The notes below the pieces were generated by a model. It searched no databases. It was not told the DNA's origin and saw only the letters and a program-made list of their open reading frames with translations. Both the position numbers and the translations under genes were made by a program. A stretch of 48,251 nt of DNA from CAXDOZ01 sp963991145 (lineage in GTDB: Bacteria; Bacteroidota; Bacteroidia; Chitinophagales; JABDMM01): positions 1 through 48,251 of the forward strand of contig CAXDOZ010000005.1 of the NCBI GenBank assembly GCA_963991145.1, read 5' to 3'. Positions 18,251-26,809 of the stretch are shown here, one piece after another (the stretch's first letter is position 1; each line of letters starts with the position of its first letter).

Positions 18251-18276
18251 TTAAAACATTTTATCCCTATTTTCGT
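18246..18276 (+). promoter_or_regulatory. Possible gldJ promoter
   Basis: TTTG at 18246-18249, then 19 bases, then TATTTTCG at 18269-18276, one mismatch from the Bacteroidota -33/-7 consensus TTTG-N19-TAnnTTTG. It overlaps the end of the PorP/SprF gene, 28 bp before the gldJ ATG. Confidence 0.4.
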
Positions 18277-18304
18277 ACACTTTGCAAAGACCAAGAAAAT
18301 AACA

Positions 18305-19774
18305 ATGGTAAGAATCAATGCTATCAACAGATTAGCGTGGTTTTCTGCAGCGCTTTTGTTTCTCGCATCATGCGCTAAAGATCAATCTTCTGTAACCGGG
18401 TGGGGTTACAACGATCCTAAGAACGGAGGATTTGAGGTGGTAGATTATGCCGGACAGGCAACTGGCCCGGGTTTAGTCCTGATTGAAGGTGGTACTTTCG
18501 TGATGGGTAACACTGAAGAGGACGTCATGTTTGACTGGGAAACAATGCCCAGAAGAACTACTGTCAGTTCATTCTATATGGATGAAACTGAAGTAGCTAA
18601 TGTTCATTACCGCGAGTATGAATATTGGCTTAAGCGTGTTTTTGGTGCTGACTACCCTGAAGTAGTCGTACGCGCGCTTCCAGATACATTAGTTTGGAGA
18701 GACGAATTAGCATATAATGAACCTTATGTTCAATATTACTATCGTCACCCTGCTTATAACTACTACCCTGTAGTAGGAGTTAGCTGGCTTCAAGCAACAG
18801 ATTTCTGTATTTGGAGAACCGATAGAGTTAATGAGAACATCCTTATTCAACAAGGTATTCTAAACATCAACCCTAACCAGATCAATGAAGATAACTTCAA
18901 CACTGATGCTTATCTGGTTGGTCAATATGAGGGTGACGTAAGAAAGAACCTTAGAGATCTTGATCCTAACAGTGCTGGTGAGCGTCGAGTAAGAATGGAG
19001 GATGGTATCCTTCTTCCTGCATACAGACTCCCAACTGAAGCTGAGTGGGAATTCGCTGCAAAAGGACTCGTTGGAAATCAGCCTTACAAAGACGAAGAGC
19101 GTTATACTGACAATAGAATCTACCCATGGAATGGAACTAGTTCACGTTATCCAAAGCATGGAATGTGGCAGGGAGACTTCCTTGCAAACTTCATGAGAGG
19201 TAGAGGTGATTATATGGGTCTTGCAGGAGCTCTTAACGATAATGCTGACATTACAGCTCCAGTTAAGCAGTTCATGCCAAATGATTATGGTCTGTATAAT
19301 ATGGCCGGAAATGTAAACGAATGGGTTATGGATGTCTATCGTCCAATGACTTTTGTTGACATGAATGACTTCCGCTCATTCCGTGGTAACGATTACACTA
19401 TGTTAGTTGAGGACAGTGATGGTATTCCAGTTGAAAAAGACTCTCTTGGTCGTTTGACTGAAATGATCGTTCCTGATCAACTAAATGAGAATAGAAGAAA
19501 TTATAGAAACAGTCAGGTTAGAGATTTCCTTGATGGCGATGAAAATTCATGGACAGAGTATAGAAGTGGTATTTCTACTCTAGTAGATGACAGAGCCAGA
19601 ATCTATAAAGGCGGTTCATGGAAAGATAGAGCTTACTGGATTGCTCCAGGAGCAAGAAGATTCCTTGATGAAGCGCTTTCAACTGATGATATTGGATTCC
19701 GTTGTGCAATGGATCGTATTGGAAGTCCTGAAGGAAATTCATTTAGAGGAGGTAAGAGCTTCCCTAAACGATAA
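18305..19774 (+). CDS. gldJ: Gliding motility lipoprotein GldJ
   Basis: 489 residues. SPII lipobox LASC with Cys23; mature start AKDQSSVTGWGYNDPKNGGFE is the GldJ/GldK-type leader (here quoted in part: TGWGYNDPKNGGF). The body (about 55-475) is a formylglycine-generating-enzyme-like (SUMF1) domain: IEGGTFVMGNTEED, YRLPTEAEWEFAAKG, NMAGNVNEWVMDV, YKGGSWKDRAYW, and GFRCAM. It is not expected to be an enzyme; GldJ stabilises GldK and the motility apparatus. I choose GldJ over GldK because it sits with porV/porU and murF, the flavobacterial gldJ setting, and lacks gldLMN neighbours. Followed by an intrinsic terminator. Confidence 0.88.
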   Translation: MVRINAINRLAWFSAALLFLASCAKDQSSVTGWGYNDPKNGGFEVVDYAGQATGPGLVLIEGGTFVMGNTEEDVMFDWETMPRRTTVSSFYMDETEVANVHYREYEYWLKRVFGADYPEVVVRALPDTLVWRDELAYNEPYVQYYYRHPAYNYYPVVGVSWLQATDFCIWRTDRVNENILIQQGILNINPNQINEDNFNTDAYLVGQYEGDVRKNLRDLDPNSAGERRVRMEDGILLPAYRLPTEAEWEFAAKGLVGNQPYKDEERYTDNRIYPWNGTSSRYPKHGMWQGDFLANFMRGRGDYMGLAGALNDNADITAPVKQFMPNDYGLYNMAGNVNEWVMDVYRPMTFVDMNDFRSFRGNDYTMLVEDSDGIPVEKDSLGRLTEMIVPDQLNENRRNYRNSQVRDFLDGDENSWTEYRSGISTLVDDRARIYKGGSWKDRAYWIAPGARRFLDEALSTDDIGFRCAMDRIGSPEGNSFRGGKSFPKR

Positions 19775-19796
19775 TCAAACCACTGTTAAGAATTTT

Positions 19797-19829
19797 AAAG
19801 CCCTTCCATTGAGAAGGGCTTTATTTTTA
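19797..19829 (+). terminator. Intrinsic terminator after gldJ, abutting murF
   Basis: Stem AAAGCCCTTC / GAAGGGCTTT (10 bp), 6-base loop CATTGA, then ATTTTTAT. The T-tract ends only about 5 bases before the murF ATG at 19835, so the hairpin lies where a murF leader would be. Confidence 0.85.
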
Positions 19830-19834
19830 TATGC

Positions 19835-21118
19835 ATGGATATAGCTCAACTCTACCAGCGGTTTTTAGAATCTGATGGAGTAAGTACTGATACTAGAAGC
19901 ATTCAAAGTAATCAGCTTTTCTTCGCTTTGTCTGGCCCTTCTTTTAATGGGAACAAGTTTGCTGTACAAGCAATTGACAAAGGCGCTTCCTTAGCTATAA
20001 TTGATGATCCGGCATATGAAATCCCCGAAAAAACAGTACTTGTAGAGGACAGTTTGAAAGCCTTGCAAGACCTCGCAAATCATCATAGAAGGCAATTTGA
20101 TATTCCTGTGCTGGGAATTACAGGATCCAACGGAAAAACCACTACCAAGGAATTGTTGACTGAGGTAATCAGGAAGAAGTACAAGACTCATTCTACTGAA
20201 GGAAACCTTAACAATCATATTGGAGTCCCGCTGACTCTTTTATCGATGCCCCTGAATATCGAGTTCGCAATTATTGAAATGGGAGCAAATAGACAAGGTG
20301 ACATCCACTCCTATTGCTTAATTGCTGAACCCAATCTTGGTCTTATTACAAATATTGGGAAGGCTCATTTAGAGGGATTTGGTGGTTTGAAAGGAGTTGA
20401 AAAAGGAAAAACTGAGCTCTTTCGATTCATTGAAAAATATGAGGGGGCGGTCTTTTACAGAAAAGAAGACCCGATCCTGCCGAAGCATGTAGAAAACTTA
20501 AAATCCTGGAGTTATGGTGAATCATCAAAATGTGATTTTGAATATCAAGCCTCAGAAGGTGAGTCATTCATGGCATTTTCTGCCATCAGAAATGGATCAA
20601 AAACTGAGATAATCTCTAACCTGACAGGGAAATACAATTTCTATAATGCAATGGCTGCCGCGGCAATAGGCGAACAGTATGGTATTTCTATCGAAATAAT
20701 AAAAGAGGCCATTGAAAACTATTTCCCTGATAACAACAGATCTGAAGTAGTTCAGCAGGATAACTATCAAATTATTCTTGATGCCTATAATGCCAATCCG
20801 ACTAGTATGGATCTGGCGCTTGAAAACTTAGCATCTATAAATGCTGAGAGACGAATAGCCATCCTAGGAGAAATGAATGAGATTGGTGATGACAGTAATC
20901 AAGAACATAGAGCTGTAATTGAACTGGCCATGAAGCTAGGTATCGACCAGCTGGTTCTGGTTGGGGCACAATTCAAGGATCTGGCAGTGGAGAATGGAAT
21001 TGCCTACTTCGACAAAGTTGAAAGTGCTAGAGAATACTTCAATTCGATTGATAAGGATGGAAGTGTGATCCTTGTAAAAGGTTCAAGATCGAACCAATTG
21101 GAGAAACTACTCAGTTAA
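19835..21118 (+). CDS. murF: UDP-MurNAc-tripeptide--D-Ala-D-Ala ligase MurF
   Basis: Adds D-Ala-D-Ala to the UDP-MurNAc-peptide, the last cytosolic step of the peptidoglycan stem. 427 residues. N-terminal UDP-binding domain with STDTRSIQSNQLFFAL; ATP-binding GITGSNGKTTTKE (P-loop 97-103); central IIEMGANRQGDI; NIGKAHLEGFGG; C-terminal ligase domain with the LDAYNANPTSMDLAL motif diagnostic of MurF. ATG at 19835, a few bases after the gldJ terminator, so its promoter must be inside gldJ or transcription must read through. Convergent with the next gene, one base apart. Confidence 0.95.
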   Translation: MDIAQLYQRFLESDGVSTDTRSIQSNQLFFALSGPSFNGNKFAVQAIDKGASLAIIDDPAYEIPEKTVLVEDSLKALQDLANHHRRQFDIPVLGITGSNGKTTTKELLTEVIRKKYKTHSTEGNLNNHIGVPLTLLSMPLNIEFAIIEMGANRQGDIHSYCLIAEPNLGLITNIGKAHLEGFGGLKGVEKGKTELFRFIEKYEGAVFYRKEDPILPKHVENLKSWSYGESSKCDFEYQASEGESFMAFSAIRNGSKTEIISNLTGKYNFYNAMAAAAIGEQYGISIEIIKEAIENYFPDNNRSEVVQQDNYQIILDAYNANPTSMDLALENLASINAERRIAILGEMNEIGDDSNQEHRAVIELAMKLGIDQLVLVGAQFKDLAVENGIAYFDKVESAREYFNSIDKDGSVILVKGSRSNQLEKLLS

Positions 21119-21119
21119 A

Positions 21120-22325
21120 CTATTCGAACCCAAGTCTGGTGTATGCTTTCATCCAGGCGTCTGGAAGATCACCCTCACAAGCTTCCAGATAATCGTCGTA
21201 GCTGCAGGGCAGATACTTAAACTTATCAAACTTTGTAAGTGCTTCATCTGGGAGCTCGATCCACCATCTGTGGGTCTTCGTGCTCTTCCAAAATACAATC
21301 CCATCAGACTGACTTTCCAGATCTACCAGAAAGCGCTGAAAATTTGCAGGTTGATCGCCCGGCATTTCATCTCGCTTCATACTCACACCTTCCCAGGCAT
21401 GCCAAATCATTTGAGCGCAGAGCAAACTTGATTGCACATCATTTGAATCGGCCGGTAGGCCAGAAATTCCAATACTAAAGAGGTGATCGCCCATTCCAGC
21501 ATATCTCATAAGTTGACATGCTTCCTCTGCATAAAGACCATTAGGTGAAGGATCATTCGATCCAGGACAATCACTTGAACGGATGGAAGACAATCGAAAA
21601 TCTACAATATCAGAGTCTCGAAAAAGTGGCTCAGAAACTGTAATTCTTGTCCTTAGCTCTCCTAACCTAAGTGTATCAAAGCCCATTTTCTGAACAGCCA
21701 AAATAGAATCCTGATCACAGAAATATGCCTGATGTCCTAAAAGAGCAAATCGATATAGAAATCCATCCTCTCCAGTTATCAGTTCATTGAACCATTTGAA
21801 CTCATTATCCTGTAGATCAAAACCCGGGCTAATTGAAGTGACTGAAACTAACTCCTGCCTGTTTCGAAGTGCATTATAATGGCCTTTGATCAAATCCGGA
21901 CTAGTGGAAACCACGATGCACTTTAAGCCCTTCTCTCTTAAATCCTCTAAACAGAGATCAAGAGCATGGATCGAAGTCTCAGTATCCTCAAGTGCTAAAA
22001 AACCAAAGTCATAGATTTTTCTGGAGTTCTCCGGCGATTTAAGCCTTGCCAGGTGAGTTCTCAATTCAGAGAATTCAGTTCCTACTGTGATAAAGGCAAG
22101 GTCTCCTGATTCAGGTGAAAAATCATCTACTTGCCAGGCATTTTCAATGTTGTCAGAATCCTTAAAATATTGATTGCTGTTAGCCTCTTTTAGAATCTCC
22201 TTCCACATGTATGCAAGATAATTAGCATTAGCGAACATTCCCTTGCGAATCCCAACAGCAGCACAGTTTTGACCCATTGACAATACAGTATTCCATAAGG
22301 CATCTTTTCTTACATTTGCGAGCAA
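21120..22325 (-). CDS. Divergent ureohydrolase (arginase/formimidoylglutamase family), probably not catalytic
   Basis: About 400 residues; the start is unclear. TTG codons at 22349 and 22325 and ATG at 22277 are in frame; 22349 would overlap the dehydrogenase start by 9 bp. The middle and C-terminus follow the Bacteroidota arginase-family pattern: GHQAYFCDQDSILAVQKMGFD then TLRLGELR, SSIRSSDCPGSNDPSPNG, YAEEACQLMRYAGMGDHLFS, CAQMIWHAWEG, and a WWIELP...LPCSYDDY tail. Metal ligands are missing: no GGxH, no DxHxD, and the SFDL-type motif reads DFRLSS (Arg codon at 21594-21596). I infer a pseudoenzyme or a protein with altered chemistry. Divergent from the dehydrogenase gene. Confidence 0.7.
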   Translation of the reverse strand: MLANVRKDALWNTVLSMGQNCAAVGIRKGMFANANYLAYMWKEILKEANSNQYFKDSDNIENAWQVDDFSPESGDLAFITVGTEFSELRTHLARLKSPENSRKIYDFGFLALEDTETSIHALDLCLEDLREKGLKCIVVSTSPDLIKGHYNALRNRQELVSVTSISPGFDLQDNEFKWFNELITGEDGFLYRFALLGHQAYFCDQDSILAVQKMGFDTLRLGELRTRITVSEPLFRDSDIVDFRLSSIRSSDCPGSNDPSPNGLYAEEACQLMRYAGMGDHLFSIGISGLPADSNDVQSSLLCAQMIWHAWEGVSMKRDEMPGDQPANFQRFLVDLESQSDGIVFWKSTKTHRWWIELPDEALTKFDKFKYLPCSYDDYLEACEGDLPDAWMKAYTRLGFE

Positions 22326-22340
22326 ATTAGACCCACTTAG

Positions 22341-23570
22341 ATGGACCAATTATTAGACGCTTTTAAAAGCAAAACTCCAGAGATCGTTTTTGAATGGAGT
22401 GATTCCGAAACCGACGCCCACGGGTGGGTTGTTATTAACTCTCTTAGAGGAGGCGCTGCCGGTGGTGGAACAAGAATGAGAAAAGGATTGAATAAGCATG
22501 AAGTGGTTTCTCTTGCTAAGGTGATGGAAATCAAATTTGCTGTTTCCGGACCTCCAATAGGTGGAGCAAAATCCGGTATCAATTTCGATCCAAATGATCC
22601 TAGAAGAAGAGATGTCCTCAAAAGATGGTACAAAGCAGTTATTCCACTGCTAAAGAACTACTACGGTACCGGTGGAGATCTAAACGTGGATGAAGTAAAG
22701 GACGTGATTCCGATCACGGAAGATTATGGTCTTTGGCATCCTCAGGAAGGAATTGTAAATGGTCACTTCAACCCCAGAGAAAATGAGAAGATCCATAAGA
22801 TCGGTCAGCTTCGTCAGGGTGTATCAAAGAAGGTAGAAGATCCTCAATACACTCCAGATGCTAATGAAAATATTCTTGTAGCTGATCTGATCACTGGATG
22901 GGGCGTGGCGGAATCCATTCGCCATTATTACGATATCTATAGAAGTCAGAATCTAGAAGGCAAAAAGGTTATCGTTCAGGGTTGGGGTAATGTCTCCGCT
23001 CCTGCTGCGTATTACCTCGCTAAGAACGGCGCTCGTGTAGTTGGGATCATTGATAGAGATGGTGGAGTGATCGATGAGAGCGGAATGGATGCCAATAAGG
23101 TTAAAGAGCTTATGATGAGCCGAGATGGGAACAAACTCTCAACTAGCAACATGCTGAGCTTCGACGAAGTAAACTCAAGAATCTGGGGTCTTGATGCCGA
23201 GATCTTCATTCCTGGAGCAGCTTCCAGATTGGTTACCATGGATAACCTTACCAGTATGAAGGAAGGTGGATTGGAGGTGATTTCTGCAGGAGCAAATGTT
23301 CCATTTGCCGATGAAGATATTTTCTACGGTCCAACAGCTCAGTTCGCTGATGAGAATTTCTCTGTCATCCCTGATTTTATTGCAAACTGTGGAATGGCCA
23401 GAACTTTTGGCTTCCTTATGCAGGAAAATATTGAAGTGAGCGATCAGAGCATCTTCGAGGATGTATCTGAAACTATTCAAAAAGCATTGAAAGAGGCCCA
23501 TGCAAATAAAAGCGACCTAACTCAGATCGCTAAAAATGCTCTATCAATCGCATTAAAAAAACTTGTTTAG
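22341..23570 (+). CDS. Glu/Leu/Phe/Val dehydrogenase
   Basis: 409 residues, NAD(P)-dependent oxidative deamination of an amino acid, most likely glutamate. Dimerisation domain 1-~170 with GGGTRMRKGL, the catalytic Lys77 in GPPIGGAKSGI and Asp113 in GTGGDLNVDE; Rossmann domain ~200-380 with VIVQGWGNVSAPAAYYLAKNG; then IPGAASRLVT, VISAGANVPF and PDFIANCGM. Glycine-rich SLRGGAAGGGTR is typical of the family. Substrate preference (Glu versus branched-chain) is not settled by sequence alone. It ends exactly where the antiporter gene starts, so the two form an operon. Confidence 0.9.
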   Translation: MDQLLDAFKSKTPEIVFEWSDSETDAHGWVVINSLRGGAAGGGTRMRKGLNKHEVVSLAKVMEIKFAVSGPPIGGAKSGINFDPNDPRRRDVLKRWYKAVIPLLKNYYGTGGDLNVDEVKDVIPITEDYGLWHPQEGIVNGHFNPRENEKIHKIGQLRQGVSKKVEDPQYTPDANENILVADLITGWGVAESIRHYYDIYRSQNLEGKKVIVQGWGNVSAPAAYYLAKNGARVVGIIDRDGGVIDESGMDANKVKELMMSRDGNKLSTSNMLSFDEVNSRIWGLDAEIFIPGAASRLVTMDNLTSMKEGGLEVISAGANVPFADEDIFYGPTAQFADENFSVIPDFIANCGMARTFGFLMQENIEVSDQSIFEDVSETIQKALKEAHANKSDLTQIAKNALSIALKKLV

Positions 23571-25079
23571 ATGAGATTAGCTAAACTGCTTGTTATTCTC
23601 GGACTAGGGCTAGGCCTTGGTCTGACGCCAGTTACCAGTTTTGCAGATAATGATGCTTCAGAAGAAGTAGTTCTGGTTGATAATGACACCGAAGCGCATG
23701 CTGAGGAAGGACATGAAGAAGAACACGGTGAAGAAGCTCATAGTGAGGGGCACGGAGATGATCATGGACATGGAGCTGAACCACCGATTTGGCTTGTAAT
23801 ACCATTCGTAGCGATCCTTCTTATGATTGCTACCGGACCATTGTTTTACGCTCATTTTTGGCATAAATACTATCCGCACATCTCAATCATTTTGGGAGCG
23901 CTGGTAGTTGCCTTCTACATATTTGTATTGCACAATACGCACCAACCAATTCACTCATTTGCTGAGTACCTTTCCTTTATCTCTCTTTTGGCAGCCCTGT
24001 TTGTGGCGTCAGGAGGAATACTTATCAAAGTCGATAAGAAAGGAACCCCATGGGTAAACATTGCCCTTCTGGTATTTGGAGCAGCAATTGCAAACATCAT
24101 CGGAACTACTGGAGCTTCAATGCTTTTGATTCGACCTTTTATGAGATTGAATCAGGATAGGATCAAGCCATATCATATCGTATTCTTCATTTTTATGGTA
24201 AGTAATGTGGGTGGTTGTTTGACTCCCATTGGTGATCCACCACTATTCCTTGGGTTTCTGAAAGGAGTACCCTTTGAGTGGACCATCGTTAATATTTGGC
24301 CTCTGTGGATCCTAGGTATTGCTATTCTATCAGCAATGTTCTACTTCGTTGACTCGCGCAATAAAGATGAAGAGGAAACCAAAACTGAATACACTGGAAA
24401 GATTGAAGTTATCGGATTGAGAAATGTGATCTTCCTTGCCATTACAATTGGAGCAGTATTCCTTGATCCAAACGTTTTAGACTGGGTACCACCATTGGTA
24501 ATTGACGGAATTGAGATTTCCTTTATCAGAGAAATTATTCAACTTTCTGTGGCCGCAGCAGCGTTCTATACGGCTGATAAACGAGCACTTAAAGGCAATG
24601 AATTCAACTTCGAACCAATCCGGGAGGTTGCCTTCCTGTTCGTTGGGATTTTTGCCACGATGATGCCGGCACTGCAGCTAATTGCTGGTTTTGCTTCTGA
24701 AAACACTCAGTTGATATCTTCAAACTCTTTGTATTGGATGACCGGATCTCTATCTGGTGTTCTTGATAATGCTCCTACCTATTTGAACTTTATGGCAGCC
24801 GGTATGGGTAAAGAGGGATTAGACATTGGGTCCAAATCTGATGTAATGACCTTTGTACTTGAGCATGGATCCATGCTACTTGCAATCTCTGTTAGTTCAG
24901 TTTTCTTTGGGGCAATGACTTACATTGGAAATGCTCCAAACTTTATGGTAAAATCAATTGCTGAGCAATCAGGATTGAGAATGCCTTCCTTTATCGGATA
25001 TATTATCCGCTACTCGATTCCAATTCTACTCCCAATGTTGTTCATCACCTGGATCGTGATGTACTTCGTTTACTTCTAA
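23571..25079 (+). CDS. NhaD/CitMHS-like sodium:proton antiporter with His-rich N-terminal segment
   Basis: 502 residues. Signal-peptide-like N-terminus (cut near SFA-D), then a periplasmic stretch (about 30-70) with seven His and many Glu/Asp residues (EGHEEEHGEEAHSEGHGDDH). From ~72 there are about twelve transmembrane helices of the ion-transporter (IT) superfamily, with FGAAIANIIGTTGASMLLIRP, GGCLTPIGDPPLFLG, LDNAPTYLNF and MTYIGNAPNFMVKSIAE (each partial) as paired re-entrant/signature loops. ATG immediately follows the dehydrogenase stop. Na+/H+ exchange is inferred from family; the His-rich region may bind metal. Ends at a hairpin shared with rng. Confidence 0.88.
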   Translation: MRLAKLLVILGLGLGLGLTPVTSFADNDASEEVVLVDNDTEAHAEEGHEEEHGEEAHSEGHGDDHGHGAEPPIWLVIPFVAILLMIATGPLFYAHFWHKYYPHISIILGALVVAFYIFVLHNTHQPIHSFAEYLSFISLLAALFVASGGILIKVDKKGTPWVNIALLVFGAAIANIIGTTGASMLLIRPFMRLNQDRIKPYHIVFFIFMVSNVGGCLTPIGDPPLFLGFLKGVPFEWTIVNIWPLWILGIAILSAMFYFVDSRNKDEEETKTEYTGKIEVIGLRNVIFLAITIGAVFLDPNVLDWVPPLVIDGIEISFIREIIQLSVAAAAFYTADKRALKGNEFNFEPIREVAFLFVGIFATMMPALQLIAGFASENTQLISSNSLYWMTGSLSGVLDNAPTYLNFMAAGMGKEGLDIGSKSDVMTFVLEHGSMLLAISVSSVFFGAMTYIGNAPNFMVKSIAEQSGLRMPSFIGYIIRYSIPILLPMLFITWIVMYFVYF

Positions 25080-25120
25080 AGAAAAGACATCCGGTCCCGA
25101 GAATTCGGTACGAATAAAAA

Positions 25121-25152
25121 GAAAAGGGAAGACTATTCGTCTTCCCTTCTTT
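25121..25152 (-). terminator. Convergent terminator of antiporter and rng, containing the rng stop codon
   Basis: Stem AAGGGAAGAC / GTCTTCCCTT (10 bp) around TATTC. On the minus strand it is followed by TTTCTTTTTATTC, a good T-tract for rng; on the plus strand the tract is weaker (CTTT). The rng TAG stop (complement of 25133-25135) lies at the stem-loop junction. Confidence 0.75.
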
Positions 25153-26707
25153 GTGTCTGGGCTAATTCAATCTCAACTCCTTCGGCATCGAGGAAAGCGT
25201 ATTCAGTGAGAGCGAAATCCTCCATGTCTCGGATCTCTACCCATTTCTTATGATCGAAATACCATTTCATTCTACGGCTAGGCCAACCCTTTCTGTAATA
25301 AGCACAAATGAAAGGATGAGCCAATAGTGTAAGTTTTTTAAATCTTTTTGATAGGATTTCAACCTGGCGGTTGATCTCATCCTCTAGCAATAGCGTAGAC
25401 TGGATCTGCCCTGTTCCCATGCAGGTAGGACAAACTTCATTGGTGCTGATATTTACCTCAGGACGCACACGCTGGCGTGTGATCTGCATGAGGTTGAATT
25501 TTGATAAAGGCAGGATTGTATGAGTGGCTTTGTCGGGCTTCATATATTCCTTCATCGCCATTAAGACCTTCTTTTTGTTGTCGGGCTTTTTCATATCGAT
25601 GAAGTCGATAAGAACGATTCCTCCAAGGTCTCTCAAACGCAACTGACGAGCGATCTCTTTAGCAGCGTCAAGGTTAACTTTCAGGGCATTGCTTTCCTGA
25701 TCTCCATCCATAGTAGACTTATGTCCACTATTCACATCCACAACATGCATTGCCTCAGTATGCTCAATTACCAAATAGGCGCTACTGCCCGTCAGGTTTA
25801 CGTTCTTTCCAAAGGATGACTTTATCTGTTTAGTAACACCAAAATGATTGAAGATCGGGGACTTGCCCTTATAGAAGCTTACAAGATTCTTCTTATCAGG
25901 AGCAATTCCGCGAACATAAGAGTCGATCTCCTCGCTTAAGGCTTTATCGTTGACAGCCACTTTATTGAAGCTGTCATTAAGCATGTCTCTAAGAATGGAT
26001 TTTGTTCTGTCATCTTCTGTCAGAACTCTTAAAGGTGGTCGAGCCCCCTTTAGCTTTTGAAGCATCTTGATCCACTTCTCATAGAGCCCCTGAATCTCCT
26101 GGTGCAGTTCTGCAGCTCCTTTTTCCTGAGCAACAGTTCTAACTACAATACCAAAGTTCTCCGGTTTAAGGCTCTCTACAAGGATCTTAAGTCTCTTTCT
26201 TTCCTCAGCTGAGTTTATTCTGCGAGAAACCCCAACAGTTTTTCCAAATGGTGCTAAAACGAGATTTCTTCCAGGAATGGTGATCTCACAGGATAGTCTT
26301 GGTCCTTTGCTTGAAATTGGCTCTTTAATGACCTGTACAAGGATGTATTGCTTATTCTTAAGCACATCACCGATCTTACCCGTTTTAACGATCTCAGGCT
26401 CAAATTTGAAGCCTTTAAGATCGAACATACGGTTATTGCCATTGACTCCCGCCTGGGTGACTTTAATGACTGATCGAATGTTTGGACTAAGGTCTGTGTA
26501 ATGAAGGAATGCATCCCTTTTGTAGCCAACATCGATGAAGGCTGCATTTAGGCCAGGGATAACCTTTTTGACCCTGCCGAGAAAAATATCCCCGACATTG
26601 ATCTTGTCTGAGCCGGCTTCCTGGTGAAGCTCGACTAAACGACCTTGTTCTAATAATGCAATTTCAGATCCCGCCTCGGAGGCGTTGATGATAAGTTCTT
26701 TTTCCAC
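25133..26707 (-). CDS. rng: Ribonuclease G (Rne/Rng family)
   Basis: 524 residues from GTG 26707; a TTG at 26731 would add eight residues. The GTG start gives MEKELIIN, matching the usual MxNELIIR start of Bacteroidota RNase G. S1-like domain (~35-130) with GDIFLGRVKKVIPGLNAAFID; RNase H-like/DNase I-like catalytic core with the metal-binding aspartates in VVDVNSGHK and GGIVLIDFIDM; Zn-link CPTCMGTG, which joins subunits. Acts in 16S rRNA 5'-end maturation and mRNA decay. It lies downstream of the COX24-type ribosomal peptide gene; the ~100-bp gap contains two hairpins. Confidence 0.94.
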   Translation of the reverse strand: MEKELIINASEAGSEIALLEQGRLVELHQEAGSDKINVGDIFLGRVKKVIPGLNAAFIDVGYKRDAFLHYTDLSPNIRSVIKVTQAGVNGNNRMFDLKGFKFEPEIVKTGKIGDVLKNKQYILVQVIKEPISSKGPRLSCEITIPGRNLVLAPFGKTVGVSRRINSAEERKRLKILVESLKPENFGIVVRTVAQEKGAAELHQEIQGLYEKWIKMLQKLKGARPPLRVLTEDDRTKSILRDMLNDSFNKVAVNDKALSEEIDSYVRGIAPDKKNLVSFYKGKSPIFNHFGVTKQIKSSFGKNVNLTGSSAYLVIEHTEAMHVVDVNSGHKSTMDGDQESNALKVNLDAAKEIARQLRLRDLGGIVLIDFIDMKKPDNKKKVLMAMKEYMKPDKATHTILPLSKFNLMQITRQRVRPEVNISTNEVCPTCMGTGQIQSTLLLEDEINRQVEILSKRFKKLTLLAHPFICAYYRKGWPSRRMKWYFDHKKWVEIRDMEDFALTEYAFLDAEGVEIELAQTQRREDE

Positions 26708-26735
26708 TAATGTATGTTGAAGGGCATTCAACTGT

Positions 26736-26798
26736 GCCCGGGTTCTTTAATAAACCGGGACGGATCGGAGTGGATAAGGATATACTCTAACCTAGAGT
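26736..26798 (-). promoter_or_regulatory. Hairpins in the rng leader
   Basis: Between the COX24-type gene and rng are an ACTCTA-ACC-TAGAGT hairpin (26784-26798) and a CCCGG...CCGGG hairpin with a bulge (about 26737-26754). Neither is followed by a T-tract on the minus strand. They could be RNA-processing or autoregulatory structures in the rng 5' leader; E. coli rne is autoregulated through its leader, but nothing here proves the same. Confidence 0.35.
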
Positions 26799-26809
26799 GT
26801 GGAAAGAAC

